NCBI RefSeq assembly: GCF_014075995.1
Contig: NZ_CP055153.1
Span: 4,278,001 to 4,342,000 of the forward strand
DNA: 64,000 nt
Source: Adhaeribacter radiodurans
GTDB lineage: Bacteria > Bacteroidota > Bacteroidia > Cytophagales > Hymenobacteraceae
Direction of reading: 5' to 3'
This document shows positions 18,785 to 27,564 of this stretch, piece by piece; the stretch's first letter is position 1, and every line of letters starts with the position of its first letter. The notes below the pieces were generated by a model. The model saw nothing but the letters and a program-made list of their open reading frames with translations, did not search any database and was not told the origin of the DNA. The position numbers and the translations under genes were made by a program.

Positions 18785-19329
18785 ATAACTGGGCTAGTTT
18801 AAAGCCACCAAATTATAGGATTACAGAAATTGTTAATTAAGATAATCTCTTAGGTTAAAACCTCATATACAATTAGCTGGAGCTTTTTTACCCATACTAG
18901 GCGAGTACCCGAATTACTTTTTAAATGCCGTAGAGAAATGGCTAATGTGACTATATCCCACGAAATCGGCCACTTCCGAAATATTTAGAATATTGTTTTG
19001 CAAAAGCTTGGCGGCAGTTTGCATAAGCTTATTCTATTTACATTATCATAAAAACTAACAAAGGTTTTAAATTCAGCTATTTACCTTAAATAGTTGGTGC
19101 TTTCAAAACAGCGTTGTACTACGTTCGCAAACCGGCAAAACACTGATTCTCAAAAACAATTCTCTGTTAAAATTGAGTACTATTACCTATGAATATGAGT
19201 AATAGCTCTTATTCCTTTCCGCTCGCGTACCTCTTACTTTTGTAGTGTTTTAAATGCTACTAAATACCTCTAAAATCATATTAATAAAAATTAGCAAACT
19301 TACTTCTCTAGTAAAAAATTTATAAAACC
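18785..19329. other. Intergenic region holding an AraC gene fossil
   Basis: The gap contains the minus-strand AraC remnant at 18881-19030. There is also a TACTTTTG box (19235-19242) that fits the Bacteroidota -7 consensus TAnnTTTG and points toward the lipoprotein gene at 19330. No intact gene is present. Confidence 0.5.
18881..19030 (-). pseudogene. Fragment of an AraC-family regulator (second helix-turn-helix)
   Basis: The minus strand reads KLMQTAAKLLQNN, then ILNISEVADFVGYSHIS and HFSTAFKK, a stop at 18914-18916, then FGYSPSMGKK. This is the typical second helix-turn-helix and C-terminal signature of AraC/XylS regulators (NISEVA..VGY...FS..FKK.FGxSPS). A stop codon replaces the residue between FKK and FGYSPS. 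A further stop lies immediately upstream (TAG before the fragment), so about 85 percent of the gene is missing. It is a decayed gene. Confidence 0.8.
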
Positions 19330-19917
19330 ATGAAAAAAATACTTTTTGCCAATGCATTAAACAAAATTGTATTATTTACCTTATTGCTAGTAGTTAATTT
19401 TATATTGCCTTCCTGTACTTTGTTTGGGGAAGATGACGACGATCCAAAGCCAACCCCTCGCGCCGAAGTGCCCACCGATTTTGCTAAAAAATGGATGGCC
19501 GGCCAATTCTCCATGACCGAATTCTGGGATTATGATGGTACCTACTCCGGCAACGCCTTTCAGGCTGGTCTGGCTTTCGACTTTAAACCCGACGGAGAAT
19601 GCGCGTTTTACCTGGTTGCGGGTGGCACTACTTACGGGTGCCACACCGAAACTTTTGTGTACAAGAAAGGTACAGTAGAGTTTAATTCTGACAACCAATC
19701 ATTTACTTTTTACCCCACCGAAGGCAACAGCCGGGGATTTTACCGGGGCTGTGCTTCTACTTACCGGAACTACGACCAGAAAACCGAAAAGAAGGATTTA
19801 AAACCTGAAACCTATTACTACACTTTAGAGCAGGGCAGCAATGGCCAGGACCAAATGATTATCCGGATGGAGCCCAATAGTACCTCCACAACTACTTTCT
19901 GGGTGGTTAATTGGTAA
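19330..19917 (+). CDS. Lipoprotein of unknown function
   Basis: This 195-residue protein has a lipoprotein signal (FILPSC, Cys near residue 29) and an acidic linker (GEDDDDPKP). The mature part begins WMAGQFSMTEFWDYDG and continues with AFDFKPDGECAFYL, TETFVYKKGTVEF, SFTFYPTEGNSRGFY and ETYYYTLEQ. It looks like a beta-rich lipid-binding or lipocalin-like domain, but no named family is recognised. A broken paralogue lies at 20994-21317, beyond the DUF1080 gene. A 26-bp hairpin follows it. Confidence 0.8.
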   Translation: MKKILFANALNKIVLFTLLLVVNFILPSCTLFGEDDDDPKPTPRAEVPTDFAKKWMAGQFSMTEFWDYDGTYSGNAFQAGLAFDFKPDGECAFYLVAGGTTYGCHTETFVYKKGTVEFNSDNQSFTFYPTEGNSRGFYRGCASTYRNYDQKTEKKDLKPETYYYTLEQGSNGQDQMIIRMEPNSTSTTTFWVVNW

Positions 19918-19977
19918 TAAATTTGCCTTTAGATAAACTTACCATACCAAGCATTTCTAATTCATAATTAAAATAGA

Positions 19978-20034
19978 AAAAAGCAATTCTGGTACAGTAA
20001 GGCGTGCTGCCTTACTGTACCAGAATTGCTTTTT
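19978..20034 (+). terminator. 26-bp perfect hairpin terminator
   Basis: The 26 bases at 19978-20003 are perfectly complementary to 20009-20034, with a 5-nt GTGCT loop. The stem begins with A residues and ends with T residues, so it can terminate in both directions. It lies 60 bp after the lipoprotein gene and is much longer than an ordinary intrinsic terminator. Confidence 0.85.
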
Positions 20035-20272
20035 AATTTAAATATTTTACTTTTAGGAAAACATATCTTTTACAATAAGCCTAAAGTTCCTTTACAAATT
20101 AAGTTACCTGTTTAATACTCATAAAATCAGCTTTATAATTTGGTCTAATACTGCTTTTTTTTGTTTTTAGTAGCTTTCCTGCTTCAATAAAATTGGGGCT
20201 ATTGTTTTTTATGTAATTAAAACAGCGGGCGCTTTTGCGTTAAGGTTTCAACTTAAAACATTTGTATTATTT

Positions 20273-21001
20273 ATGAATAAACTTAGCTTACTCGTGATAC
20301 TGGCGGCAGGATTTCTTTCATTTACTGGACTCGCCCAATGGGAGAATCTTTTTATTGCTTCTTCTTTACAAGCCCAGTCTAAAAGCCTCTTCAACGGCAA
20401 AGATTTAACCGGCTGGCACGTTGATGTGCCCCAAATGGACAACAATTCTAAGGTTAAAAACCCGTTTATTGTTCGAAATGGTTTGTTGGTAAGTTTGGGG
20501 AAGCCCGAAGGGCACCTGATTACGGATGCCAGTTTCCAGAACTATCGGCTTGAGCTGGAATACCGGTTTGCCGCTAAATCCGGCAATTGCGGTGCTTTGG
20601 TGCATGTTTCTACTCCCCGGGCACTTTACGAAATGTTTCCGAAATCTATAGAAGTGCAGATGATGCACCAGAATGCCGGCGACTTTTGGTGCATTGAAGA
20701 AGATATAACCGTACCCGACATGGAAAAGCGACGTGGGCCCAAGGAAAATTGGGGCGTAAATGGCGATAAGCTGCGTCGCATCCCTAACTTAACCGATGGC
20801 TCCGAAAAACCATTAGGTCAATGGAATGCTTTAACAATTGAATGCCTGGACAATTCCGTAAAAGTGTGGGTAAATCAGGATTTAGTAAATTATGGCTTTA
20901 ATGCGACCGCCCGCCAAGGACAAATTGCGCTACAGGCCGAAGGCGCCGAAGTAGAATTCCGAAAAGTATTATTAACGCCCATTACTACACTAAGCAATTA
21001 G
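20273..21001 (+). CDS. Secreted DUF1080 / 3-keto-disaccharide hydrolase family protein
   Basis: This 242-residue exported protein belongs to the DUF1080 (3-keto-disaccharide hydrolase) family, a concanavalin-like sandwich that in studied cases cleaves 3-keto-glycosides. The signal peptide covers about the first 35 residues. Family landmarks are SLFNGKDLTGWHVDVP, FQNYRLELEYRF, NCGALVHVSTP, PKSIEVQMMHQNAGDFW and QWNALTIECLDNSVKVWVN, ending AEVEFRKVLLTP. The length is normal. It sits between an intact lipoprotein and a decayed copy of it. No sugar 3-dehydrogenase is nearby. Confidence 0.92.
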   Translation: MNKLSLLVILAAGFLSFTGLAQWENLFIASSLQAQSKSLFNGKDLTGWHVDVPQMDNNSKVKNPFIVRNGLLVSLGKPEGHLITDASFQNYRLELEYRFAAKSGNCGALVHVSTPRALYEMFPKSIEVQMMHQNAGDFWCIEEDITVPDMEKRRGPKENWGVNGDKLRRIPNLTDGSEKPLGQWNALTIECLDNSVKVWVNQDLVNYGFNATARQGQIALQAEGAEVEFRKVLLTPITTLSN

Positions 21002-21317
21002 TAAAAAAGTTAATAAAAACTTGAATTTGGGAATGCCCTTTACTTTTAAACCAGAGGGCACGTGCGAATTTTACCAGGTTTCGGTAAATAATTTTAATGG
21101 CGGTCAGGAAAAAACGTTTATTTATAAAAAGGGAATGGTTCAGTTTCACCCCAATCATTCTTTCACTTTTTACCCAACCGAAGGCAACAAAAGACAATTT
21201 TATCAATTTTGTGATACTGTTTACCATACTAATATTCCCGAACTCTCCGCCAAGGACTTATCTCCATTAACGTACTATTATACTTTGCGATCTATATCTA
21301 AGGATAAAGAGCAATGA
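20994..21317 (+). pseudogene. 5'- and 3'-truncated paralogue of the lipoprotein at 19330
   Basis: After an in-frame stop at 20991-20993 the frame reads through without an ATG until GMPFTFKPEGTCEFY, then KTFIYKKGMVQFHP, SFTFYPTEGNKRQFY and LTYYYTLRS, and stops at 21317. Each piece aligns with the intact lipoprotein (AFDFKPDGECAFY, ETFVYKKGTVEF, SFTFYPTEGNSRGFY, TYYYTLEQ). The signal peptide, the first 70 or so residues and the last 20 are absent. It looks like the remains of a tandem duplicate, although a short cytosolic product from TTG 21021 cannot be excluded. Confidence 0.7.
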
Positions 21318-21502
21318 GTTATTAAAGAGGCATTAACAGATAATTTTAGTAAGATCTTCCGAGCTGATGAATGGTAAAAAGTATTAACTGAGATTAAGAC
21401 TTCACTTTGCGGAAAGAACATTTACTAAATTACAGAAAGATTACCTTGCAGCATTTACACGTAAAACTACCGACATAAAATAGTAACAGTAACTTAACTG
21501 TA

Positions 21503-23032
21503 TCAGCTTTTAAATGGAGGAATAACCTTCGCATGAGGCTTTATCTCCCCTTCCACGTACCACTCAGCGCTAATACTCGATTGTTCATCAATCGTAAGCG
21601 AAAGCCAATTGCGGGAACCTAGTAATCGTCGGTTAGTACCCGGAAAATATGACAAACGGGCGGTAATAGTGGCGTTTACTTTTTCTGTTTTACCGGCTAA
21701 AAGCTTCTCCATCATGTACAGCACCAATGTAGGTGGTGGCAGGTTTACCATGGCCGAAGAAGTAAGTTGATTAATAATGTTCGCTTCTTCGTTGGTAGTG
21801 CTATTGCTCTTAGATTCTAAATAGCCCGTAAAAGCCACGTGCGCATCGCCGGATACAATGGTAACCCGGCAGCCTGCTTCCCGCGAAAACTGAAACAAGC
21901 TTTGAATTAACCGGAGCCGTTCTTCGTGGTGGGCCAGGCTGAGCCATTGGTCTTTTAAATCGTCTTCCATGCGTTGTTGCCCTGGCTCCAAATTTATAGC
22001 GGCTTCCAGCAAAGTTAAATCGGCATTCACAATTGAAATTCCTGACATTACCAGCAAATGCTTGCAAGGAGTACTTTCCGATGGATTCTGTAAATTATTT
22101 AGCCAGAGTTGCAATTGGTACCAGGTTTCGGGGCTCATTACCTGGTTTTGGGTTCGCTCTGAGCGTAAATCCAGGGCCACCAGAGCTAAATCGCCTAAAT
22201 GGTGGGCATAGGTATATCCTTCTTTGCCAAATAAAGCAGCGCTGCCTAAATCGTAGTTGTCTTTGGCTTGCAGCTGAAAAAGCCGGAAGTGCTCCCGCGC
22301 TTGCGCATAAATACCCTGAAACACGGCGCAAGCCTGCTGTTCGGGCGTATACGAACCCCAACCGTCAAAAATATCGTGGTCGTCCCACATCATTAAGGTT
22401 GGAATTTGGCTGAGCATGGCCGCAGGTTGTTTCTGGCCCCACATGTGCAGATACAACTTAAAATAAAATTGCTCTACTTGTTGCTGCATGTCGTTGGTAA
22501 AAGGAGCTTGCAGGCGCTTTTTTAACGATTTGCTTAACCATTCGCGCAGCGGTTTAATAGCATCCCAAACCTGATCGGAATAAATTTGATCGCCGCCGAG
22601 AAAGAATAAATGGTAAGGCTTTTCCTGGTGTACGCGATGCAGTATTTTCCATAGGGCATTCTTTTTCCGGACTTTATTCAAATCTTTCAGGTTGTACACC
22701 CCGAAACAAGAACCATAGCAAATACGCGGATTAGAATTTTGAGCCGGAACCACATAATAGTAATTCTGGTCGTTGTTAACGATATAATTTATCTTTTGCT
22801 CTTTATCTGTTTGAACTATCCACCAATCCAATCTCCACACAAAATAATCGGCGTAGGTTTTAAGTAAAAAGGCCTCTGCTTCAAACTGATTTGTAGGGTT
22901 AATAGAAATTGTAAGCTTAGGAGGCGTAGCTTCTCCCCGTAGTACCAGTAAAGCCGAGGTATACCAGCGCCCTTCTTTTAAACCGCGAAAACCTAGTATT
23001 GGACCAACAATTATTTTACCAGACATAAACAT
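21503..23032 (-). CDS. PhoD-like metallophosphatase
   Basis: This 509-residue protein is of the alkaline phosphatase D / PhoD-like metallophosphatase family (phosphodiesters or phosphomonoesters, usually Fe3+/Ca2+). Metal-site motifs are YGSCFGVYN, FLGGDQIYSDQVWD, MMWDDHDIFDGWGS and VTIVSGDAHVAFTGY. No signal peptide is visible, which is unusual for classical PhoD but common in this cytosolic subgroup. A C-terminal beta domain (GSRNWLSLTIDEQ) completes it. It is a single gene with no phosphate-regulon partner beside it. Confidence 0.88.
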   Translation of the reverse strand: MFMSGKIIVGPILGFRGLKEGRWYTSALLVLRGEATPPKLTISINPTNQFEAEAFLLKTYADYFVWRLDWWIVQTDKEQKINYIVNNDQNYYYVVPAQNSNPRICYGSCFGVYNLKDLNKVRKKNALWKILHRVHQEKPYHLFFLGGDQIYSDQVWDAIKPLREWLSKSLKKRLQAPFTNDMQQQVEQFYFKLYLHMWGQKQPAAMLSQIPTLMMWDDHDIFDGWGSYTPEQQACAVFQGIYAQAREHFRLFQLQAKDNYDLGSAALFGKEGYTYAHHLGDLALVALDLRSERTQNQVMSPETWYQLQLWLNNLQNPSESTPCKHLLVMSGISIVNADLTLLEAAINLEPGQQRMEDDLKDQWLSLAHHEERLRLIQSLFQFSREAGCRVTIVSGDAHVAFTGYLESKSNSTTNEEANIINQLTSSAMVNLPPPTLVLYMMEKLLAGKTEKVNATITARLSYFPGTNRRLLGSRNWLSLTIDEQSSISAEWYVEGEIKPHAKVIPPFKS

Positions 23033-23493
23033 TGTTTTTCCGGTATAGGCATTTTCTGGCGGTTTGTTGCAAATGAGAAGAAAAAGTGATTGCTGCTACT
23101 GATAAAAACGTGCTACTTTGGCTTGTTGAGAAATCTAAATTAGATTGTATGAAATGGAGAAAACTAAGGTAGGCAGATATGATAAATTACTTCTGTCAAA
23201 TTTTTTTTACTGCCGCGAACGTCTTCGCTCGTGGTTACTTATCTGGCAGGCCTCTGTCCGGGAGAACTGATAAACATTTCTTTAGATAGCATTAAGGTTA
23301 AATTCTAACCGGCCAGAAGCCGGATGATAAGCATCACGAGCATGGATGCTCAGGATAGAAACTTTTTAAGAAGTAAAGTAACTTGTACATCAAGAATTAT
23401 TCACTTACTAAAAGTTTAGAACACAAAAAAGATTTTAACAAAAAAGCCAGCTGCTTCTTAAGCAACTGGCTTTTACTTATCGGATTTAAAGAA
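23033..23493. other. Intergenic region
   Basis: It carries the presumed promoter of the PhoD-like gene at one end and the terminator of the MG2/TonB-plug gene at the other (23441-23474). A 64-codon frame from 23383 runs over that terminator and is not credible. Nothing else is seen. Confidence 0.45.
23441..23474 (-). terminator. Terminator of the MG2/TonB-plug gene
   Basis: AAAAGCCAG-TGCTT (23442-23456) pairs with AAGCA-CTGGCTTTT (23460-23474) with one mismatched pair and a 3-nt loop. On the minus strand the stem runs into a T-run. It begins 19 bp after the gene end at 23494. Confidence 0.85.
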
Positions 23494-25956
23494 TTAAGAA
23501 TTACCTTTTTTACTATTCACCCCGAAAGTAGTTACGCCACTACCGGGTTGACCATTATCCGAAATACCTTCGGCTAATACCTGGTAAGTGGTGGTACGGT
23601 CAGCGGTGTAGAAGGTAACGGTTGCCTTACCCTGCGCATCGGTTTTTACGCTTGGGTTCCAGTAAAGGGTGGTACGTAAGTCGGGCTCGTTGCTGGCCGG
23701 GGTGGCACCATCGTAAGTCGGGCTGTAAAACTCCCGCACTTTGCTGTAACCTTTGGCGTGGTGAATAATAATGTACGTACCCGGTTTTACCTCGCCCTGC
23801 TCCTCATTGTTGCGGTCAGTGAATAAGGCAATTACGCCCCCCGAAGCACGACCACCGTAAATAGCCGAGTTAGCGGCACTTTTTAAGATTTCAACCCGGC
23901 TGACATCAAACTGGCTAATGCTGGAAAGAGTACTTTCAGATATCGGCATACCATCCAGCAGGTACAACGGCGCACTCATCTGCCCACGAATCCGAGCCCG
24001 GAATTGATTTTGACCCGTACGATACACCTGCAAGCCCGCTACCCGCCCCTGTAAACTTTCAATAATATTACCCGAAGGCGCAATGGTTAACTCGTTCCGG
24101 TTAATAACTACATCGGCTTTATCGTGCAGCTTAAACGGTTGTACCATGTCTTTCTCGCCTTTTACTTCTACCGCAGAAAGCAAAATACCGCGCAAGGTAT
24201 AGTTGTTAAGATCTTGATTTATGGTTGCTAATTGCTGATTACTCGCCAGCAAGAAATCTTTACTGGTGCTCGCCAATAATCCATCCGTCCAGGAAGGAGC
24301 CGAAAAAGCCGGGGCCTGCGGAATAAAATTATACTCATCCATTTTTACCCGTAAACGCTCTCTACGGCCATCGGCGTCGGTACCTTGTACTACTACATCA
24401 ATAGTACCGGTAAAATCAAAACCATTAAAGGCAAAAGCCCCTTGCTTATCGGTTTCGGTGGTAATAAAGGCTTGGTGCTGGCCTTGCAAGTACAGCAAGG
24501 CTTCACCGCCTTCTACGGGTTTGTTTTTATTCGTAACCAGTTTTCCGGATACGAACAAGTCAGTTTCGTTCGGGTATTTAATAACCGGGAATTTACCCGT
24601 TGCTGTTTCCTGCCAGTTAAAACGGCGCCACCCCTGGGTTAAAAGTAAGTAATCCAAGGCTTGTTTGCGGTTGAGATTACTTTGTTCAAAATAATAACCG
24701 GGCTGTTCTACGTAGCCGCGTAAATCAGAAGTAAGCAGTAAATGCGCTTTCAGGTTCAATCCGTTTTTAGCTTGTTTTACTAATTCAGCATCAGTTACCG
24801 CTAAAGCAAAATCAGTAGCTACCGGTTTGCCTTTTTTATCTTGCGCTACTAGCTGCATGGTTACCTTATCGCGGCCATTATAGCCTTTTTTATCGGCAGT
24901 GAGAGTTACGTTTAAGTCGTCCTGATTATCGGCAAATAGCAAACGTTCAGCTATTGGCTCTCCGTTGGCGCGGGCTAAATTAAACCGGACAATACCCGTC
25001 GGGAATTTAGCTTTGGCTACCGTAAACCGGAAAGTTTTACCCGGTTGAATTTTAATGGCTTCGGAATATTGCAAAGCATCGCGGCTAATGCCGGTTATTA
25101 CTAAAGATTCGGGTTGCGTTATTTTACCAGCTACCGAAACTTGCCAGTAAATACCTTCGGTCGTTTCGTCGACTCGCATCGTGTAGCCAGTTGGCTTTGC
25201 GGCTGGAAGCGCATATTCTGTGGTTTTTCCGTCTTTTGCAGTAATCTTTGCCACGTACTTTTGGCCGGCCAGTGGTTGAATTTCAACCGCTCCCATACCC
25301 AAATGCGCATCGGCAAAATCTACTACTTTCTGGCCTCTGTCGTCGTAAACGGAACCAGCAATGGCAACTCCGGTACCGTTAGCACCTATGGCTTTAAAAG
25401 CTACCCGGCTGCTCAGGCCTTCTACTAAATCGCCTCCTTCCGGGAAAAACTGAACCTCTAACTTTTTGGCAACTCCCGTGGCATTAGTAGTCGAGTTATT
25501 TGCGCCTAAAATTTGAATTTCTTTGTTAAAGAAATTCTCTTCGCCAAAATTACGCATCCATTGGGTATACGCGACCAAACGGTAATTTCCGGCGGGAAGC
25601 CCGGTAGATAATTGAATATCGCCAGCGGTTTTACCTCTTTCGGCTTTTAAAGTAAGTTGTTCTACCGGTTTGTTATCGGCATTTAGTAAATCCACGTACA
25701 ACACGTTGCTTTTAGCAGAAGGGTGTAAACTGGCCGCATCCAATACAAAGCCTTTCAGCCAGATTGTTTGGCCCGGAGCATAGTACGGTTTGTCTAAAGT
25801 TACATACACTTTCTCGGCGGCATATTGGGTCCGGAAGGTATCTAAATTTGATTTTAATTTTTGCACCCAATCCGCCGGCGGACTGACAAAACCCAGCATT
25901 ACCAGAAGTAAAGCCGGCAAAAAATATTTTACATTTCTAAGTTTTCTATTATTCAT
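23494..25956 (-). CDS. Secreted MG2 (alpha-2-macroglobulin-type) and TonB-plug protein
   Basis: This 820-residue exported protein has a signal peptide (about residues 1-27), then an MG2-type Ig-like domain (VYVTLDKPYYAPGQTIWLKGFV, LPAGNYRLVAYTQWMRNF), further macroglobulin-like domains, and a carboxypeptidase-regulatory-like segment (KLVTNKNKPVEGGEALLYL). Near residues 640-740 there is a TonB-receptor plug (IESLQGRVAGLQV, RGQMSAPLYLLDGMPI, VSRVEILKSAANSAIYGGRASGG). No outer-membrane barrel follows the plug; instead a final beta domain (KTDAQGKATVTFYTADRTT) ends the protein. Such hybrids recur in Bacteroidota and probably serve at the outer membrane, but their task is unknown. It is monocistronic. 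Confidence 0.88.
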   Translation of the reverse strand: MNNRKLRNVKYFLPALLLVMLGFVSPPADWVQKLKSNLDTFRTQYAAEKVYVTLDKPYYAPGQTIWLKGFVLDAASLHPSAKSNVLYVDLLNADNKPVEQLTLKAERGKTAGDIQLSTGLPAGNYRLVAYTQWMRNFGEENFFNKEIQILGANNSTTNATGVAKKLEVQFFPEGGDLVEGLSSRVAFKAIGANGTGVAIAGSVYDDRGQKVVDFADAHLGMGAVEIQPLAGQKYVAKITAKDGKTTEYALPAAKPTGYTMRVDETTEGIYWQVSVAGKITQPESLVITGISRDALQYSEAIKIQPGKTFRFTVAKAKFPTGIVRFNLARANGEPIAERLLFADNQDDLNVTLTADKKGYNGRDKVTMQLVAQDKKGKPVATDFALAVTDAELVKQAKNGLNLKAHLLLTSDLRGYVEQPGYYFEQSNLNRKQALDYLLLTQGWRRFNWQETATGKFPVIKYPNETDLFVSGKLVTNKNKPVEGGEALLYLQGQHQAFITTETDKQGAFAFNGFDFTGTIDVVVQGTDADGRRERLRVKMDEYNFIPQAPAFSAPSWTDGLLASTSKDFLLASNQQLATINQDLNNYTLRGILLSAVEVKGEKDMVQPFKLHDKADVVINRNELTIAPSGNIIESLQGRVAGLQVYRTGQNQFRARIRGQMSAPLYLLDGMPISESTLSSISQFDVSRVEILKSAANSAIYGGRASGGVIALFTDRNNEEQGEVKPGTYIIIHHAKGYSKVREFYSPTYDGATPASNEPDLRTTLYWNPSVKTDAQGKATVTFYTADRTTTYQVLAEGISDNGQPGSGVTTFGVNSKKGNS

Positions 25957-26450
25957 ATAATCCTATATTAATCTACTCTGTAGGCTTATTTTTCTTTATT
26001 ATCTTAACAATTAAACGCGCCTTATCATTCCCCGGTACAATTTTTACCAAGTTTATTTTTAGTATTTATTCAATTATTTTATTCTGCCTGCCCAGACAAA
26101 AAGAGCAGGTAAACTCCGGCTAAATGCTTAATTCCTGAAGGCTAAAAGAAAGAAAGTAACTGAACCAAATAATTGAAACGATTTTGTCCTTCCCCATGAT
26201 TTTTTGGCTACTTAGTAAAATAGTTTCTTTCAAAAGGCAAGGTTGGAAACGCGGATTTACTTTATTATAATTTCTTCCTTTTATTAAGTTCAGGGAAGGA
26301 AAAAAGTAAATTTTGCTTCGCCCAACTCAGGGATCTGCATCAGAATGCTGATTTTTTTAACCTAAAGGCTGGGTTTGTTCGTACAACGTATTCCCCGGCT
26401 CAGGCGCCGGAGTAATGCGTATTTTTTAACAAATCATAAAACAGAAAGCT
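25957..26450. other. Divergent promoter region
   Basis: This gap lies between two divergent genes. A weak inverted repeat (TTCCTT...AAGGAA) occurs near 26275-26300. No RNA gene, protein remnant or strong promoter match was found. Confidence 0.4.
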
Positions 26451-26810
26451 ATGTCAGATAAAGTAAATAACCAGGAAGGAAATAGCCAGGCCAAACACGA
26501 CAGTACTGGTAAAGGAGTAGGTGTAAGCGGCCAGCAACCCGGCCAGCACGAAGGACCAGTAGCCGGAGGTGCCGATAATACCCGCGGTGAAAATAAACCC
26601 AGCCACGAAGGCCACAGCGCCGGCGCTAAAAAAGGCAAGGATACACCGGAACATAATAGTCCGCAAGGTTCACACGCCAATCCTTCGGATACCCGCGGTT
26701 CCGACAGCACCGATAAAGAATTCCGGAATAACCAACCCAATGCTAGTACTTTAAAAGGATATAAAAACAACGAAGGCTCATCTGGCAGCGAACAAAGCGA
26801 CCAGGATTAA
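26451..26810 (+). CDS. Disordered hydrophilic protein, stress-protein-like
   Basis: This 119-residue protein is almost entirely Gly, Asn, Ser, Asp, Glu, His and Lys, with no hydrophobic segment (MSDKVNNQEGNSQAKHD, GGADNTRGENKPSHEGH, NEGSSGSEQSDQD). Six or more His and repeated KxG/NxG phrases give a hydrophilin-like or desiccation-protein-like look. Composition like this keeps the opposite strand open, which explains the apparent minus-strand frames. The start is supported by its position after an A-rich leader, and the gene ends at a 12-bp hairpin. Function unknown. Confidence 0.7.
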   Translation: MSDKVNNQEGNSQAKHDSTGKGVGVSGQQPGQHEGPVAGGADNTRGENKPSHEGHSAGAKKGKDTPEHNSPQGSHANPSDTRGSDSTDKEFRNNQPNASTLKGYKNNEGSSGSEQSDQD

Positions 26811-26851
26811 GCTTAGGTAGTACTTGTAAGTAAACAGTTTATTAAGCCTTA

Positions 26852-26877
26852 AAAGACCCGGAAAATTCCGGGTCTTT
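26852..26877 (+). terminator. 12-bp hairpin after the disordered-protein gene
   Basis: AAAGACCCGGAA (26852-26863) pairs perfectly with TTCCGGGTCTTT (26866-26877) with a 2-nt centre, so the region is nearly a full palindrome. It lies 41 bp after the stop codon. Confidence 0.8.
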
Positions 26878-26987
26878 GGCTTTCCGGAAAGTTTGAAGAA
26901 GAACAAAAACTTACCAAATCGCTCTATTTAGGTCATAACTTTAGCCTTAGAACTAAATTCTCTAAAAAGAAGGAAAATAAATAAATT

Positions 26988-27303
26988 ATGGTAGCCATTA
27001 TAACAGGAGCATTTAGCGGTATCGGACGAGCAACGGCCCTGGAGGTTGCCCGAAACGGAGTAATGATTCGTAAAAACATTATGACAACGAAAATTCCGAT
27101 TCTTACCAAGGCAATTTGTATGAACCCAGAACCCACAATAACCAGATAAGCGGCAGTTGGCTGCCTAAAAACAGAAGACCAAAAAAGAAAAAAGCTACTC
27201 CTTTAATACTATTACGGGTTTTACCACTTTGTTTCTAGTCGGAGCCATTCTGGGTACCGCCTGGATTAACTCCCGAATGGTTGTACCCGAACCTTACGCT
27301 TAG
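26988..27303 (+). pseudogene. Decayed short-chain dehydrogenase with internal deletion and frameshift
   Basis: An ATG at 26988, preceded by an AAGGAAA ribosome site, opens MVAIITGAFSGIGRATALEV, the Rossmann TGxxxGIG start of an SDR. After about 25 codons the sequence jumps. In another frame from about 27077 it reads HYDNENSDSYQGNLYEPR and ISGSWLPKNRRPKK. After the A-tracts at 27181-27193 a third frame continues FNTITGFTTLFLVGAILG and WINSRMVVPEPYA to a TAG at 27303. The NLYEP and terminal hydrophobic helix fit the C-terminal end of long SDRs with a tail. About two thirds of the gene is missing. Confidence 0.7.
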
Positions 27304-27325
27304 CATCATTTCAATACCAATTACT

Positions 27326-27366
27326 AAAATCCCCGCGGCAATGAATCGAACGTCGTGGGGATTTTT
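27326..27366 (+). terminator. Terminator of the former SDR gene
   Basis: AAAATCCCC (27326-27334) pairs with GGGGATTTT (27357-27365), and a T-run follows. It has outlived the gene it served. Confidence 0.75.
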
Positions 27367-27564
27367 CTTCGTGCTATTGTTTATTTTGGCTATAAGGATT
27401 TGTTGCTCCGTTTAACTTTTTGCAATAACTATAACCAGCGCTTCTGAAAGTGGTAATTAGTAATTTTTAACAAATAGAAAGGCAACTACCTACTGCTTAT
27501 ATTTACCCAAGGGAATAAACTACCGGGGCAAGTTGCCTTACACAAATAATTTACCTTTATCTGC

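Noticed and set aside
21810-22413. Overlapping frames inside the PhoD-like gene on both strands
   Set aside because: The metallophosphatase frame has all family motifs; the others are Arg/Pro/Cys-rich shadows.
26426-26770. Minus-strand frames opposite the disordered-protein gene, with apparent membrane helices
   Set aside because: Gly/Ser/Asn-rich coding naturally yields hydrophobic frames on the other strand; the plus frame has a clean start and terminator.
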